The notes: a model not told the origin generated them from the sequence alone. DNA of 25,992 bases from JAPEKQ01 sp964487295 (GCA_964487295.1 CAZAQL010000030.1:1-25992), one strand, 5' to 3'. Shown: positions 15,995 to 24,621, counted from the first letter of the stretch. Numbers and translations are program-made.

Positions 15995-16089
15995 GGACGC
16001 GTCAGGCATGTGTGCGCATGTCTCTGCGATGTCCGCCTCCAACTCCCTTCTCTGCGGGTTCATTGTGGCTTCATTTGAATCAACTTTAC

Positions 16090-16119
16090 ATTATACCACA
16101 GCATGGTTCCTGTCATCAA
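16090..16119 (-). promoter_or_regulatory. Sigma70-like promoter of the S8 protease gene
   Basis: On the minus strand TTGATG (16114-16119), an 18-bp spacer and TATAAT (16090-16095, perfect) preceded by TGTGG, an extended -10. The surrounding AT-rich patch stands out in this GC-rich window. The predicted start near 16083 gives a leader of about 120 nt. The C39-like gene ends at 16146, just upstream, so the protease is transcribed independently. Confidence 0.8.
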
Positions 16120-16145
16120 GATGGAGGATTCCCCGTCGGCGCCGT

Positions 16146-18857
16146 CTACCGCACGAGCACGAGCTTCACCGTGTCGCTTCCCTCGCGCCATTCGCAGCGC
16201 GCGAAGTAGACGCCGGTGGCGACGGTACTGCCGTCGTGGTCCCGCGCGTCCCACGTGAAGCTGCGACGTCCGGGGCCGATCGTGCCGTTGTGAAGCGTGC
16301 GGATGCGCTGACCTCGCGCGTTGAAGACGCTGAGCGTCACGCTCCCGGCGTCGACCGGCACGTCCAGCGCGATCGTCGTCTCGGTCGAGAAGGGCGACGG
16401 CGCGGGTCGGTGCAGGTGGAGGACGGACGGCGTCTCCGGATCAGTCACCCCGGTCGAGCACTCGCACCCGACGGGCCACGCGCCGATGTCGCCGCCGCCG
16501 GTCCCGGCGCCGGCGCAGGGCGAGCAGTCCTCGATCGTGAAGTCGTTGTTCGGAGCGTCGCAGAAGAGTGGATCCTCGAAGATGTTCCCGAGCCCAGCAT
16601 AGATGCCGCAGAGGCTGTCGCCGCCGGCGTTCCCGTACACGACGTTGTGCGTGAACGTGGGGCTCGCCCCCGCGCAGGCGACGGCGGCACCGTTCGCGCT
16701 TGAGGAGATGATGGAGTTCTGGATGAGCGCGGCGGAGTCGTCGCAGCTTACGCCGCCGGCGTCGGCCGCGCTGTTGCCGTGGAGCGTGCAGTGGTCGAGC
16801 GTGCCCGCCGACTGTGTCGCGAATGCAACGGCGCCGCCGCTCTCGTCGGCGAGGTTGTCGATCAAGGCGACCCGGTCAAACGTCGGGCTTGAGCCCGAGA
16901 AGCACGCGACGCCACCCCCGAACCCAGCGGCCTGGCTGTTGGCGAAGACCATGCTCCGAACCGTGGGGGAGGCTCCGACCAGCAGCATCCCGCCGCCCGA
17001 GTTCTCGGGCCACGTGCCGCCCGTCGTCGCTCCGCCCACGACCGTGAACCCCTCGATGACCGTCGAGCTCGATTCGCCGTTCCTGAGATCGAACGCCCTG
17101 CCGAGCGACTGGCAGTCGATGATCGTCTGTTCCGCCCCCGCGGCGCTCTTGAGCAGGATGGCCTTGCCGCCGAAGTGGAGGTTCCGGTTCTCCGAACCGG
17201 TGTAGAGCCCCGGCATGACCTCGACGGTGTCGCCGCTGTCGGCCCAGTTCAGCGCGTCCTGGATCGTCTCGAAGTGGCCGTTGCCGGTGAGGTCGACGAG
17301 CACGAGCGAAGGCTCCACGATGGTCACCGGGTCGCACCCCTGTCCGCCGATCGAGTCCGAGTAGCTGGAATAGGAGAACGAGCTATCGCTGATGAGGCCA
17401 CGGGCGGTCACTTCGATGATATTGCCGAGGTGCTCGTCGGGCGCGTCGAGTTGCCATGAGACCGTGGACGAGGTGTTCGAGGTCGTGAGCGAGAGAGACT
17501 TGGTCGCGGTCTCGCCCGTCGCGAGCGAGAACAGCGGAGACGGGTCGATAGTCGCCGTCGGTGATGACGCTGAGTTCTGCCCGTCGAACGGGTGCGGCCC
17601 GCGGTAGGTCACCGTCGCGCTCACCGTGAACTCGGATTCCGTCAGGACCTGGTCCGGCGCATCGACCTCCACCTCCCATGGGACGATGAGGTTGCCCCAG
17701 CGGTAGTACTGCGTCCACAGGTTGTCGACGAGGAAGCTCTGCGAGAACTGCACGTCGGGTCCCTGGTAGGTCCCCGTGTACCACGGGTCGTGCACGATGA
17801 AGACGTTCGTGTTGTCGTCGTAGCCCTTGATGACGCGGAAGTGCCCGGAATTCTGCGAGCTGTCGTACCAGCCGAGGATGAGGACCGGGTAATCGGAGCT
17901 GATGAGGTTCTTGAGGTCGTTGTAGCGGTCGGGGTAGTCCGGGTCGCCGGAGTTCGGGTACGACCAGAAGTTCTCCATCGAACCGTAGCCCAGACTCCGC
18001 TCGTTGTATCCCCAGAGCGAGGAGTTCTGGACGGCGTTGCTGATGTCGCTGAAGTGTCCGGTCCGCATGACATCGGAGGCGTAGCTCCCCCAGGAAGGGG
18101 AGCAGTTGGCGACGTCGGCGATGTCGTCCTGGTCGATGTCCGGGCCGTAGTAGTCCATCACCATCTCGGAGGCCGCCGGTCCGCAGTTGTAGGACGTGGC
18201 CTGATAGTGGTGCGGGACGTCCTCGATGTCGTAGCTCGTCGGATAGCGGAACGGCTCCGTCGACGAGCCGCCGCCGGTCGGCCCGGCCGCCTCGGGCGGC
18301 GGCGTCGGCAGCTCGGGCGCAGGAGGCGCGATGGCGCTATCGAGACCGATGTGGATGTTGCCGGGGTCAGCGACCTCGACGAAGGCCTCCTCTTTGCCGG
18401 GAACGCCGGCGTGCCAGTAGAGACGGCGGTCGGGCATGCTCACGACGCGGAGGCCGTGCATGGCGTCGAACCCCGGAATGCTCGCGAGCGCTGCGCGCGC
18501 CGCGTCGCGATCCAGCGGCGGGGCGTCGCCACCGACGCGGCCGAACGCCTGCCACTGCCCGGTGGCCGCGTCGACCGTGATGAAAGACGCGACGCCCGTC
18601 TGCCCGCCGACGCGCAGATAGTAGTACGTCGGCTCGAGCGTCGGATAAGTGTGGACCAGAAGCACATCATCGACGATCGCGACGCGTCCGGACCACGGAT
18701 CGAACGCGCCGGGGGCCGAGGGATGAGAGCGCGTGTACTCGCTGACGTTCTCGACCAGAGCGGCGGCCTCGATGCGGGCGCTCGTGAGCGAGACGGTGGC
18801 GGATGACGTGGTAGCCATGAGCAGCAGGCAGAGCAGGGTGCAGAGCGCGGCACGCAT
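16146..18857 (-). CDS. Secreted C39-like cysteine peptidase fused to a right-handed beta-helix, with FlgD-like sorting domain
   Basis: A 903-residue exported protein. The ATG at 18857 has AGGAGGT upstream and starts the signal peptide (about residues 1-20); a start at 18938 overlaps the promoter. Residues about 25-170 resemble a PepSY/FTP-like propeptide, followed by a Pro/Gly linker. The peptidase domain (about 205-395) shows the C39-family_2 layout: HYQATSYNCGPAASEMVMDYYG with oxyanion Gln219 and nucleophile Cys225, His339 in SGHFRVIKGYDD, and Asp357 in IVHDPWY. A beta-sandwich linker follows (about 395-510). Next comes a right-handed beta-helix (about 515-800; repeats such as GGGVACFSGSSPTFDRV) ending in FEDPLFCD...CSPCAGAG. 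The last ~90 residues are a FlgD-like sorting domain (SPFSTETTIAL, VTLSVFNARGQRIRTL, TGVYFARCEW). Substrate unknown; a surface-attached peptidase is likely. Confidence 0.88.
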   Translation of the reverse strand: MRAALCTLLCLLLMATTSSATVSLTSARIEAAALVENVSEYTRSHPSAPGAFDPWSGRVAIVDDVLLVHTYPTLEPTYYYLRVGGQTGVASFITVDAATGQWQAFGRVGGDAPPLDRDAARAALASIPGFDAMHGLRVVSMPDRRLYWHAGVPGKEEAFVEVADPGNIHIGLDSAIAPPAPELPTPPPEAAGPTGGGSSTEPFRYPTSYDIEDVPHHYQATSYNCGPAASEMVMDYYGPDIDQDDIADVANCSPSWGSYASDVMRTGHFSDISNAVQNSSLWGYNERSLGYGSMENFWSYPNSGDPDYPDRYNDLKNLISSDYPVLILGWYDSSQNSGHFRVIKGYDDNTNVFIVHDPWYTGTYQGPDVQFSQSFLVDNLWTQYYRWGNLIVPWEVEVDAPDQVLTESEFTVSATVTYRGPHPFDGQNSASSPTATIDPSPLFSLATGETATKSLSLTTSNTSSTVSWQLDAPDEHLGNIIEVTARGLISDSSFSYSSYSDSIGGQGCDPVTIVEPSLVLVDLTGNGHFETIQDALNWADSGDTVEVMPGLYTGSENRNLHFGGKAILLKSAAGAEQTIIDCQSLGRAFDLRNGESSSTVIEGFTVVGGATTGGTWPENSGGGMLLVGASPTVRSMVFANSQAAGFGGGVACFSGSSPTFDRVALIDNLADESGGAVAFATQSAGTLDHCTLHGNSAADAGGVSCDDSAALIQNSIISSSANGAAVACAGASPTFTHNVVYGNAGGDSLCGIYAGLGNIFEDPLFCDAPNNDFTIEDCSPCAGAGTGGGDIGAWPVGCECSTGVTDPETPSVLHLHRPAPSPFSTETTIALDVPVDAGSVTLSVFNARGQRIRTLHNGTIGPGRRSFTWDARDHDGSTVATGVYFARCEWREGSDTVKLVLVR

Positions 18858-18919
18858 GGTGACCTCCTGGGTGGGAGCGCACTGTGGCGGGGCGCGCATC
18901 AGGCGACTCCGCCGATACC

Positions 18920-18948
18920 ATGATACCCCGTGCGCCATGCGTTTTCAA
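18920..18948 (-). promoter_or_regulatory. Sigma70-like promoter of the C39-like peptidase gene
   Basis: On the minus strand TTGAAA (18943-18948, 5 of 6), a 17-bp spacer and TATCAT (18920-18925, 5 of 6). The predicted leader is about 55 nt. It sits in the 101-nt gap behind the BNR-4 gene, so the peptidase gene has its own start. Confidence 0.75.
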
Positions 18949-18958
18949 TGACCCGCAG

Positions 18959-20368
18959 TCAGCGCGTCGGGTCCTCCGCGGGTTTTGAGGAGAGCGTCGC
19001 CGGAGGGGAGAGCACCCGCATCCGGACCGACGTCTCGTAGTCCGTGTAGTGGATGTAGTCGCCGTGGAGCCAGAGGACGTCAGGGCCGTCGGGCGTGTGG
19101 TCGCGGGGAACGACCGGTCGGATGTTGTGGTTTTCGGAGCTGCAGGTGACCGGCTCGTGCGTCCAGGTCGCGCCGCCGTCCCCGGTCTGCCAGCGCTCGA
19201 TCTCGAAGACGCCGTCGACCGGACGGGAGAGGTAGACGACCGACGGGTCCGTGTGATCGAGCGCGATGCCGCCCGAGTACCAGAGCTCCTGCCGGACCGA
19301 GTGCTTCTCCGGATCGGCGTCGACCGTCCAGCCGCCGGCCGAGCAGATCTCGTGATCGTCCCAGCTCCCGCCGTTCCAGCGCGCGTACCGGTAGCGATGG
19401 TCGGTGACGTCCGGGAAGTTCGTGTAGGCGATGATAGGGCGGTCGTACGGGTCGAGGGCGATGTCCCAGACCCACGCGCGCACGCTGTCCTGTCGGGCGT
19501 CGTACACGCGGTCGGCCTCGTGTGGCTGGACCGGGATGTCGTCGAAGTCCTTGATGAGCGTCCCGTCGGCGCGATAGAAGGCTCCCCGTTCGTAGAAGCA
19601 GTAGTAGAGGCTGTTGGTCGGGTCGTACCTCGGGTGCCCGTCGGTGAATGCGAGATGGATGCGGCCGTACCCGTCGCCGACGACCTTGAGGTACGGTCGC
19701 ACGCCCTCGCTCCAGATGAGGTTCGCGGCCGCAGCCCAGGTGGCGCCCTCGTCGTCCGAGTACGAGACCGTCGGGCGCCCGTCCCCGCCGCGCCAGAAAA
19801 GGTAGACGCGGCCGCACTCTCCCTCATCGGCGAGGGGCACGACGTTCGGATAGGTCCAGCCCCACCTGCCGCCGGTGTTGACCTCGAGCATGACTGGCTC
19901 GGTCCAGTAGTCGATGTGCTCGGGGAACCGGGTCGTCCTCATGCGTATCCCCTGGACCGCCTTCGGACTGCTGAGCCCCCCGTGCGGCGAGTAGAAGGCA
20001 GTGATCCTCCCGTCGTGCAGGAACAGGAACGCAGGGTTGTCGTGGTCGTCGCGTTCGAGGCGCTCATGGAGAACGGTCGTGATGAGTTCGCCGCTCTCAT
20101 GGTCGTACTGCGCGGCGACGACGCTCCCGTCGCCCGAGACCCACCCCGAGTAGGTGCGCCGGTGTTCACCGACGTGCGTGACGGCCTTGGGATCCTGGCA
20201 CCAGTTCCACGCGCCGGTGTCGGCGAGCGTCGTAAAGGTGGATCCCGCGTGGCAGTCGGCCGCGCCGGGAGGCTCCGCGCCGGAGGCGCCGGCGAGGAGC
20301 AGGGTGAACGCCGCGAGCGTCGTGGCGGCCGCCGCTGCGGCGGATGTCGGTCGGGTGATCCTCATCAT
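18959..20368 (-). CDS. Exported BNR-4 family beta-propeller protein
   Basis: A 469-residue protein with a signal peptide (about residues 1-30, cleavage near GASG-AE). The motif GAWNWCQDPKAV (52-63) matches the start of BNR_4 propellers (usually GxWCWFxDPRA). Repeated Asp-box-like and blade motifs follow (VSYSDDEGATW, DGGATWTHEP), consistent with a seven-bladed propeller. BNR_4 includes some polysaccharide lyases (for example ulvan lyases) and many proteins of unknown activity, so a carbohydrate-active role is a guess. It lacks the FlgD-like domain found in its neighbours and ends after a short hydrophilic tail, so it is probably periplasmic or released. Two ATGs are adjacent (20368 and 20365). 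No Shine-Dalgarno is visible, and the promoter spacing suggests a leaderless message. Confidence 0.8.
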   Translation of the reverse strand: MMRITRPTSAAAAAATTLAAFTLLLAGASGAEPPGAADCHAGSTFTTLADTGAWNWCQDPKAVTHVGEHRRTYSGWVSGDGSVVAAQYDHESGELITTVLHERLERDDHDNPAFLFLHDGRITAFYSPHGGLSSPKAVQGIRMRTTRFPEHIDYWTEPVMLEVNTGGRWGWTYPNVVPLADEGECGRVYLFWRGGDGRPTVSYSDDEGATWAAAANLIWSEGVRPYLKVVGDGYGRIHLAFTDGHPRYDPTNSLYYCFYERGAFYRADGTLIKDFDDIPVQPHEADRVYDARQDSVRAWVWDIALDPYDRPIIAYTNFPDVTDHRYRYARWNGGSWDDHEICSAGGWTVDADPEKHSVRQELWYSGGIALDHTDPSVVYLSRPVDGVFEIERWQTGDGGATWTHEPVTCSSENHNIRPVVPRDHTPDGPDVLWLHGDYIHYTDYETSVRMRVLSPPATLSSKPAEDPTR

Positions 20369-20374
20369 GAGGAG

Positions 20375-20404
20375 ACGCTAGCATCCGCGCGAGCGGGGAG
20401 TCAA
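20375..20404 (-). promoter_or_regulatory. Candidate leaderless promoter of the BNR-4 gene
   Basis: On the minus strand TTGACT (20399-20404, 5 of 6), an 18-bp spacer and TAGCGT (20375-20380, 3 of 6). Transcription would start at about 20368-20369, on the start codon itself. An inverted repeat TCCTCAT-C-ATGAGGA (20359-20373) spans the start codons. Confidence 0.4.
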
Positions 20405-20492
20405 GACGACCGAGGCGGAGGTGAGGCGCGGCTCCACTGCGTCGGCGGCGCGAAGCGGCGGTTCTCTGCATCCACGAACGCGAGGGATGTGC

Positions 20493-20521
20493 TTGATATC
20501 ACGGGATTCGTGTACTATACT
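20493..20521 (+). promoter_or_regulatory. Sigma70-like promoter of the YG-repeat protein gene
   Basis: TTGATA (20493-20498), a 17-bp spacer and TATACT (20516-20521), each 5 of 6 to consensus. The predicted start is near 20528. A perfect CTGAGTG-gatcg-CACTCAG hairpin (20532-20550) would sit at the extreme 5' end of the transcript. Confidence 0.8.
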
Positions 20522-20623
20522 CTTGCGCCCGCTGAGTGGATCGCACTCAGTTCTCCTGCCAGAGATCCACGGACCTGCAGAACCGAACCCGTTGCCCGGC
20601 TCGGCCGGGAGGAGGGACGGACC

Positions 20624-22795
20624 ATGAGACTCGCGACTGCACTGGCGGCCGTCGTGTTCGTGCTGGCGTTCGCGATGAGCGCGGCCGGCGACATCCCGCC
20701 GTTCATGAGCTACCAGGGCGTGCTGCGAGACGCGGCCGGCGTTCCGGTGGCCGACAGCACGTACGACATCACCTTCCGGCTCTACGACGTCGAGACCGGC
20801 GGCACAGCGCTCTGGACCGAGACCCAGACGCTGCCGGTCGAAGGCGGGATTCTCAACGCGCACCTCGGAGTCGTCGTTCCGCTGAGCACGCTCGACTTCA
20901 TGGTTCCCTACTGGCTCGGCATCGAGATCGAGGGCGAGGGCGAGCTCGCTCCGCGGACGGCGCTGGCGACGGTCCCGTACGCCGGGCACGCCGGATTCGC
21001 GGACACGTGTCTCGAGGGCGACCAGGACTGGGTTATCGACGGCGACGATGTCTACCACGGCGTCGGCAACGTCGGCGTCGGCGTCGCGCCGACACACGCG
21101 CGCTTCGAGGTCGGAACGGCGACGGGAATGGCGGGCGACTTCTCGAGCGCGGCCGCCGGCGACACCTTCACGCTCCGTGCGACGAACGCGCGGGGGACCG
21201 CCGGAGCGTTCTACTCGTGTACCGACCCCACCTCGGTGCCGCTTATCAACACGGCCATCTTCGCGCGCGGCGCATGCGGCGCGCGCGCCGGTCACTTCTA
21301 CGCCTCGTCGGCCGAGGCCATCCGGGCAGAGACAGGCAGCACCGACCCCGCGCTCTCGGTCGAGACCTTCAACACCGGCTACTCCGCGGAGTTCGCCGGC
21401 GGCGCCGGGGTCCTGATGGACGGTTTCACCATGCCGACGGGCGCTGCCTCGGGATACGTTCTGACTTCCGATGCATCCGGCGTCGGAACCTGGCAGGCGT
21501 CGTCCGGGGGCGATGACGGTGACTGGATCTTCGGCGGCGTGAACCTGATCGCCGGGAACGAGGGATACGTCGGCGTCGGAATCATGGCTCCCACGGCGAA
21601 GCTCTCCGTGGAGACCGACGACCCGAACGTCGAGGCGCTTGAGATCGCGCACACGTCGACCCCGACGAGAACCGTGAACATCACACGGAGCGCTGCACCA
21701 AGTGACAACAACGACATCGTCCAGATCGCCGTGCCGATGGGCTCTCCCGACAACTTCCAGTTCATCGAGTGCGAGCGCGGGCCCTCGGTGGCGTTCCAGG
21801 TTCAGGGCAACGGCGACATCGTATCGAGCGGCGGGGCGGACCTCGCGGGCGACCTCGTCGTCAGCGGCGCTCAGACGTACCTCTCCTCGGACATCGGCCC
21901 CGTCGCGCAGATCGCGGCGAACAGCGCGACGATCGAGCGACTGGTGTCGGTCGAGGCCACGGACGCGGGGGGAACGATGGACGGCTACGCCGTCTACGGG
22001 AAGTACGCGCAGTCGACCGACTACGGCATCGGCGGACGGTTCGAGGGTGGCTGGCGGGGCGTGTATGGAAGCGCGACGGAGACAGGTGGCTCATTCCCGC
22101 ACTACGGCGTCTATGGAATAGCCAGCGGGACCGAAGGCGTCAACTACGGTGTGTACGGGGTCGCCAATCACACGGCCGGCAGCAACCGCGGTGTGTACGG
22201 TTCGGCGACAGGCGCGGTCGGGACATCCAACTACGCCGGCTACTTCTACGGCGACGTCAACGTTACCGGGACGCTGACCGCCGGGTCCAAGGCGTTCCGC
22301 ATCGACCACCCGCTCGACCCCGCGAACAAGTACCTCGTGCACGCGTGCGTCGAGAGCGACGAGATGGTCAACGTCTACTCGGGCAACGTCACGCTCGACG
22401 GTCGCGGCGAGGCTCGGGTGCAGCTGCCCGAGTGGTTCGAACTCATCAACACCGACTACCGCTACCAGCTCACGGCGGTCGGCGCGCCCGGTCCGAACCT
22501 CTACATCGCCGAGAGGATCGCTGCCGGGAGTTTCGCCATCGCCGGCGGCGAGCCGGGGATGGAGGTGTCCTGGCAGGTGACGGGTGTGAGGAACGACGCG
22601 TTCGCGCGCGAGCATCGGCTCGAGGTCGAGATGGACAAGCCGGGCATCGAGGCCGGCAAGTACGTCCACCCGGAGGTCCACGGGATGCCGGCGTCCGCCG
22701 GGATGGACCACGAGGAGAAGCGCCTCGAGGCCTCCATTCCGCCTGCGGCGCCACCAGCGCCACGTGAGAGGTTCGATCCGACGGACGGGCAGTAG
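20624..22795 (+). CDS. Large exported fibre-like protein with YG repeats and conserved C-terminal domain
   Basis: A 723-residue protein. The ATG at 20624 has GGAGGAGG about 8 nt upstream and a well-placed promoter; the frame stays open far upstream, but that part is antisense to the BNR-4 gene. Signal peptide about 1-22. The N-terminal domain (about 25-125) has PPFMSYQGVLRDAAGVPV and FRLYDVETGGTALW, a pattern I associate with large secreted repeat proteins. The centre (about 130-550) is low-complexity beta-rich sequence; at about 479-535 it has four GVYG units, as in phage-tail-like or fibre proteins. The C-terminal domain (about 556-690, KAFRIDHPLDPANKYL, VTLDGRGEARVQLP, GPNLYIAE, VSWQVTGVR) is a conserved module of unknown function that I recognise from similar YG-repeat proteins. 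No FlgD-like domain. Probably a surface fibre or adhesin; function not established. Confidence 0.85.
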   Translation: MRLATALAAVVFVLAFAMSAAGDIPPFMSYQGVLRDAAGVPVADSTYDITFRLYDVETGGTALWTETQTLPVEGGILNAHLGVVVPLSTLDFMVPYWLGIEIEGEGELAPRTALATVPYAGHAGFADTCLEGDQDWVIDGDDVYHGVGNVGVGVAPTHARFEVGTATGMAGDFSSAAAGDTFTLRATNARGTAGAFYSCTDPTSVPLINTAIFARGACGARAGHFYASSAEAIRAETGSTDPALSVETFNTGYSAEFAGGAGVLMDGFTMPTGAASGYVLTSDASGVGTWQASSGGDDGDWIFGGVNLIAGNEGYVGVGIMAPTAKLSVETDDPNVEALEIAHTSTPTRTVNITRSAAPSDNNDIVQIAVPMGSPDNFQFIECERGPSVAFQVQGNGDIVSSGGADLAGDLVVSGAQTYLSSDIGPVAQIAANSATIERLVSVEATDAGGTMDGYAVYGKYAQSTDYGIGGRFEGGWRGVYGSATETGGSFPHYGVYGIASGTEGVNYGVYGVANHTAGSNRGVYGSATGAVGTSNYAGYFYGDVNVTGTLTAGSKAFRIDHPLDPANKYLVHACVESDEMVNVYSGNVTLDGRGEARVQLPEWFELINTDYRYQLTAVGAPGPNLYIAERIAAGSFAIAGGEPGMEVSWQVTGVRNDAFAREHRLEVEMDKPGIEAGKYVHPEVHGMPASAGMDHEEKRLEASIPPAAPPAPRERFDPTDGQ

Positions 22796-22816
22796 CCCGG
22801 GCGACCTGTCCATATC

Positions 22817-22845
22817 TTGTGTGTTGTGCGAGTTTGTGGTATAGT
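22817..22845 (+). promoter_or_regulatory. Sigma70-like promoter of the GEVED protein gene
   Basis: TTGTGT (22817-22822), a 17-bp spacer and TATAGT (22840-22845, 5 of 6), preceded by TGTGG (extended -10). The predicted leader is about 145 nt. The stretch TGTGGTATA is shared with the protease promoter at 16090. Confidence 0.75.
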
Positions 22846-22998
22846 GGAACAGCGTGGGAGAGTTCAGATACGGAGACGTTGTGACCAGCGACAAGAGCGA
22901 GGCCCGGGGGGGAGCCGCGCCTGATGCGATGACCGTGGTCGCGAACCGCCACTGAGCGCGCGACGAACCAGATACCGATCGCTTTCATGGGAGGAGCG

Positions 22999-24546
22999 AT
23001 GAACAGGTCAGCACTCACACTCACCATCCTGCTGGCACTCTGCCTCACGGCGCCGGCGCTCGCGCAGGATCCGCCGATCGGCGAGGACTTCGGTGACGCG
23101 CCCGACCCGGGTTATCCGACGTACGCTGTCAACAACGGCGCGTTCCACATGTGCTACCTGGGTTTCCAGATGGGTCCTCTTCTCGATGGTGAGCAGGACG
23201 GCCAGCCGGACGCCACGGCGACCGGCGATGACCTGATGACCTCGGACGACGAGGACGGCGTGACCTTCCCGGCGAGTCTCGTGCCCGGGACGGTCGGGAG
23301 CATCTCGATCGACATGACGAGCTCTCAGACGGGCGGCTACATCGATGCCTGGGTCGACTTCGGCTACGACGGCAGCTGGCTCGAGGGGGGTGACCAGATC
23401 CTCGTGAGCCAGTGGGCGCCGGCGGGCGTCGCGTCCGTCTTCAACTTCCCGGTGCCCGGAAGCGCCGTGCCCGGGATCACGTTCGCGCGCATCCGTCTGA
23501 GCTCGACCGGCGGACTGCTGCCGACCGGGGCAGCGATGGACGGTGAGGTCGAAGACCACACCGTGCTCATCGACGGCGGCATCGAGGAGTGGAAGTGGGA
23601 GCAGCTGCCGGATCTCGGGGAGACGGGCATCGATGTCAACTGCTCGGAGCCGTTCATCCTCGCTGACGACTTCCTGTGCGAGGCGCCGGGCAGGCTCACG
23701 CACATCGAGGTCTTCGGCTCGTGGCTCTCTGACTACATCCCGTTCGGCGCCGACCCTCTGGCAGTCGATTTCTTCCTGAGCATCCACGAGGACATCCCCG
23801 CGTGGGAGAGCCCGACCGGCTACAGCATGCCGGGCGAGATGCTCTGGTTCACGCAGATCCCAGCCGGGATGTTCGTTGCGGAGGTCTATCAGGACCAGAT
23901 CATCGAGGGTTGGATGGACCCGCCCGCTGGCTACATCTTCCCGGCCGACTGGACGTGCTGGCGCTACATCTTCGACCTGCCGCCCGAGCAGGCGTTCCAC
24001 CAGACGGGAACCCCGGACTCGGCCGTCGTCTACTGGCTCGACGTGCAGGCGATGCCGCACGATCAGGAGGCCCGGTTCGGCTGGAAGACGTCGCTCGACC
24101 ACTGGAACGACGACGCGGTCTGGGGGATGGGCATGGAGCCCTATCCCGGCCCGTGGGAGGAGCTCATCTACCCGCCGATGCACCAGATGGCCGGTCACTC
24201 GATCGACCTGGCGTTCCGGCTGAGGATGGACTACGGGACGGACGCGCCGGATGATGTGATCCAGGAGCGGCACTCGCTCCGTCAGAACACGCCGAACCCG
24301 TTCAACCCGATGACGACGATCGCCTACGAGGTTCCCGCCGGCGGCGGGCGCGTGACGGTCGAGGTGTTCGACGTGGCGGGGCGCCTGGTGACGACGCTCG
24401 TGGACGGTCGTCAGGACGAGGGCGTTCGGAGCGTGACGTGGGACGGCACGGATGAGAACGGTGATCGGATGGCGACCGGCGTCTACTTCTACCGCCTGAC
24501 CGCCGACGACATTGTCCAGACGAGGAAGATGACGCTGCTGAAGTAG
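22999..24546 (+). CDS. Exported GEVED-domain protein with FlgD-like C-terminal sorting domain
   Basis: A 515-residue exported protein. The ATG at 22999 is chosen because GGGAGGAG lies about 5 nt before it; the ATG at 22987 contains that ribosome-binding site. Signal peptide about 1-22 (APALAQ). Residues 28-190 form a GEVED domain: FGDAPDP at the start, DDEDGV in the middle and DGEVEDHTV (181-189) at the end. Residues about 196-410 (ADDFLCEAPGRLTHIEVFGSW onward) match a conserved module often found after such domains, with many aromatic residues and no obvious catalytic motif. The last ~90 residues are a textbook FlgD-like sorting domain: QNTPNPFNPMTTIAYEVP, VTVEVFDVAGRLVTTL, TGVYFYRL and RKMTLLK. 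Likely a secreted or surface structural/binding protein. Confidence 0.9.
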   Translation: MNRSALTLTILLALCLTAPALAQDPPIGEDFGDAPDPGYPTYAVNNGAFHMCYLGFQMGPLLDGEQDGQPDATATGDDLMTSDDEDGVTFPASLVPGTVGSISIDMTSSQTGGYIDAWVDFGYDGSWLEGGDQILVSQWAPAGVASVFNFPVPGSAVPGITFARIRLSSTGGLLPTGAAMDGEVEDHTVLIDGGIEEWKWEQLPDLGETGIDVNCSEPFILADDFLCEAPGRLTHIEVFGSWLSDYIPFGADPLAVDFFLSIHEDIPAWESPTGYSMPGEMLWFTQIPAGMFVAEVYQDQIIEGWMDPPAGYIFPADWTCWRYIFDLPPEQAFHQTGTPDSAVVYWLDVQAMPHDQEARFGWKTSLDHWNDDAVWGMGMEPYPGPWEELIYPPMHQMAGHSIDLAFRLRMDYGTDAPDDVIQERHSLRQNTPNPFNPMTTIAYEVPAGGGRVTVEVFDVAGRLVTTLVDGRQDEGVRSVTWDGTDENGDRMATGVYFYRLTADDIVQTRKMTLLK

Positions 24547-24568
24547 ACAGCAGCACGTTCGATCTGAG

Positions 24569-24613
24569 GCGGATGGGACCAGAGGTTCGTGCTGGTTCCG
24601 TCCGCTTCTCTTT
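24569..24613 (+). terminator. Intrinsic terminator of the GEVED protein gene
   Basis: A 14-bp stem (24569-24582 with 24592-24605, two G-U wobbles) with a 9-nt loop, followed by TTCTCTTT, starting 22 nt after the stop codon. Confidence 0.82.
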
Positions 24614-24621
24614 GGTATACG
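24613..24621 (+). promoter_or_regulatory. Possible extended -10 promoter of the last beta-helix gene
   Basis: TGG-TATACG begins at the end of the terminator's U-tract. No good -35 is visible, but the TGG-TATA arrangement matches the extended -10 elements at 16090 and 22840. The predicted leader is about 38 nt. Confidence 0.4.

Noticed and set aside
19049..20623. 525-codon in-frame extension of the YG-repeat protein to the left
   Set aside because: Runs antisense across the BNR-4 gene and lies upstream of a clear promoter, SD and signal peptide at 20624.
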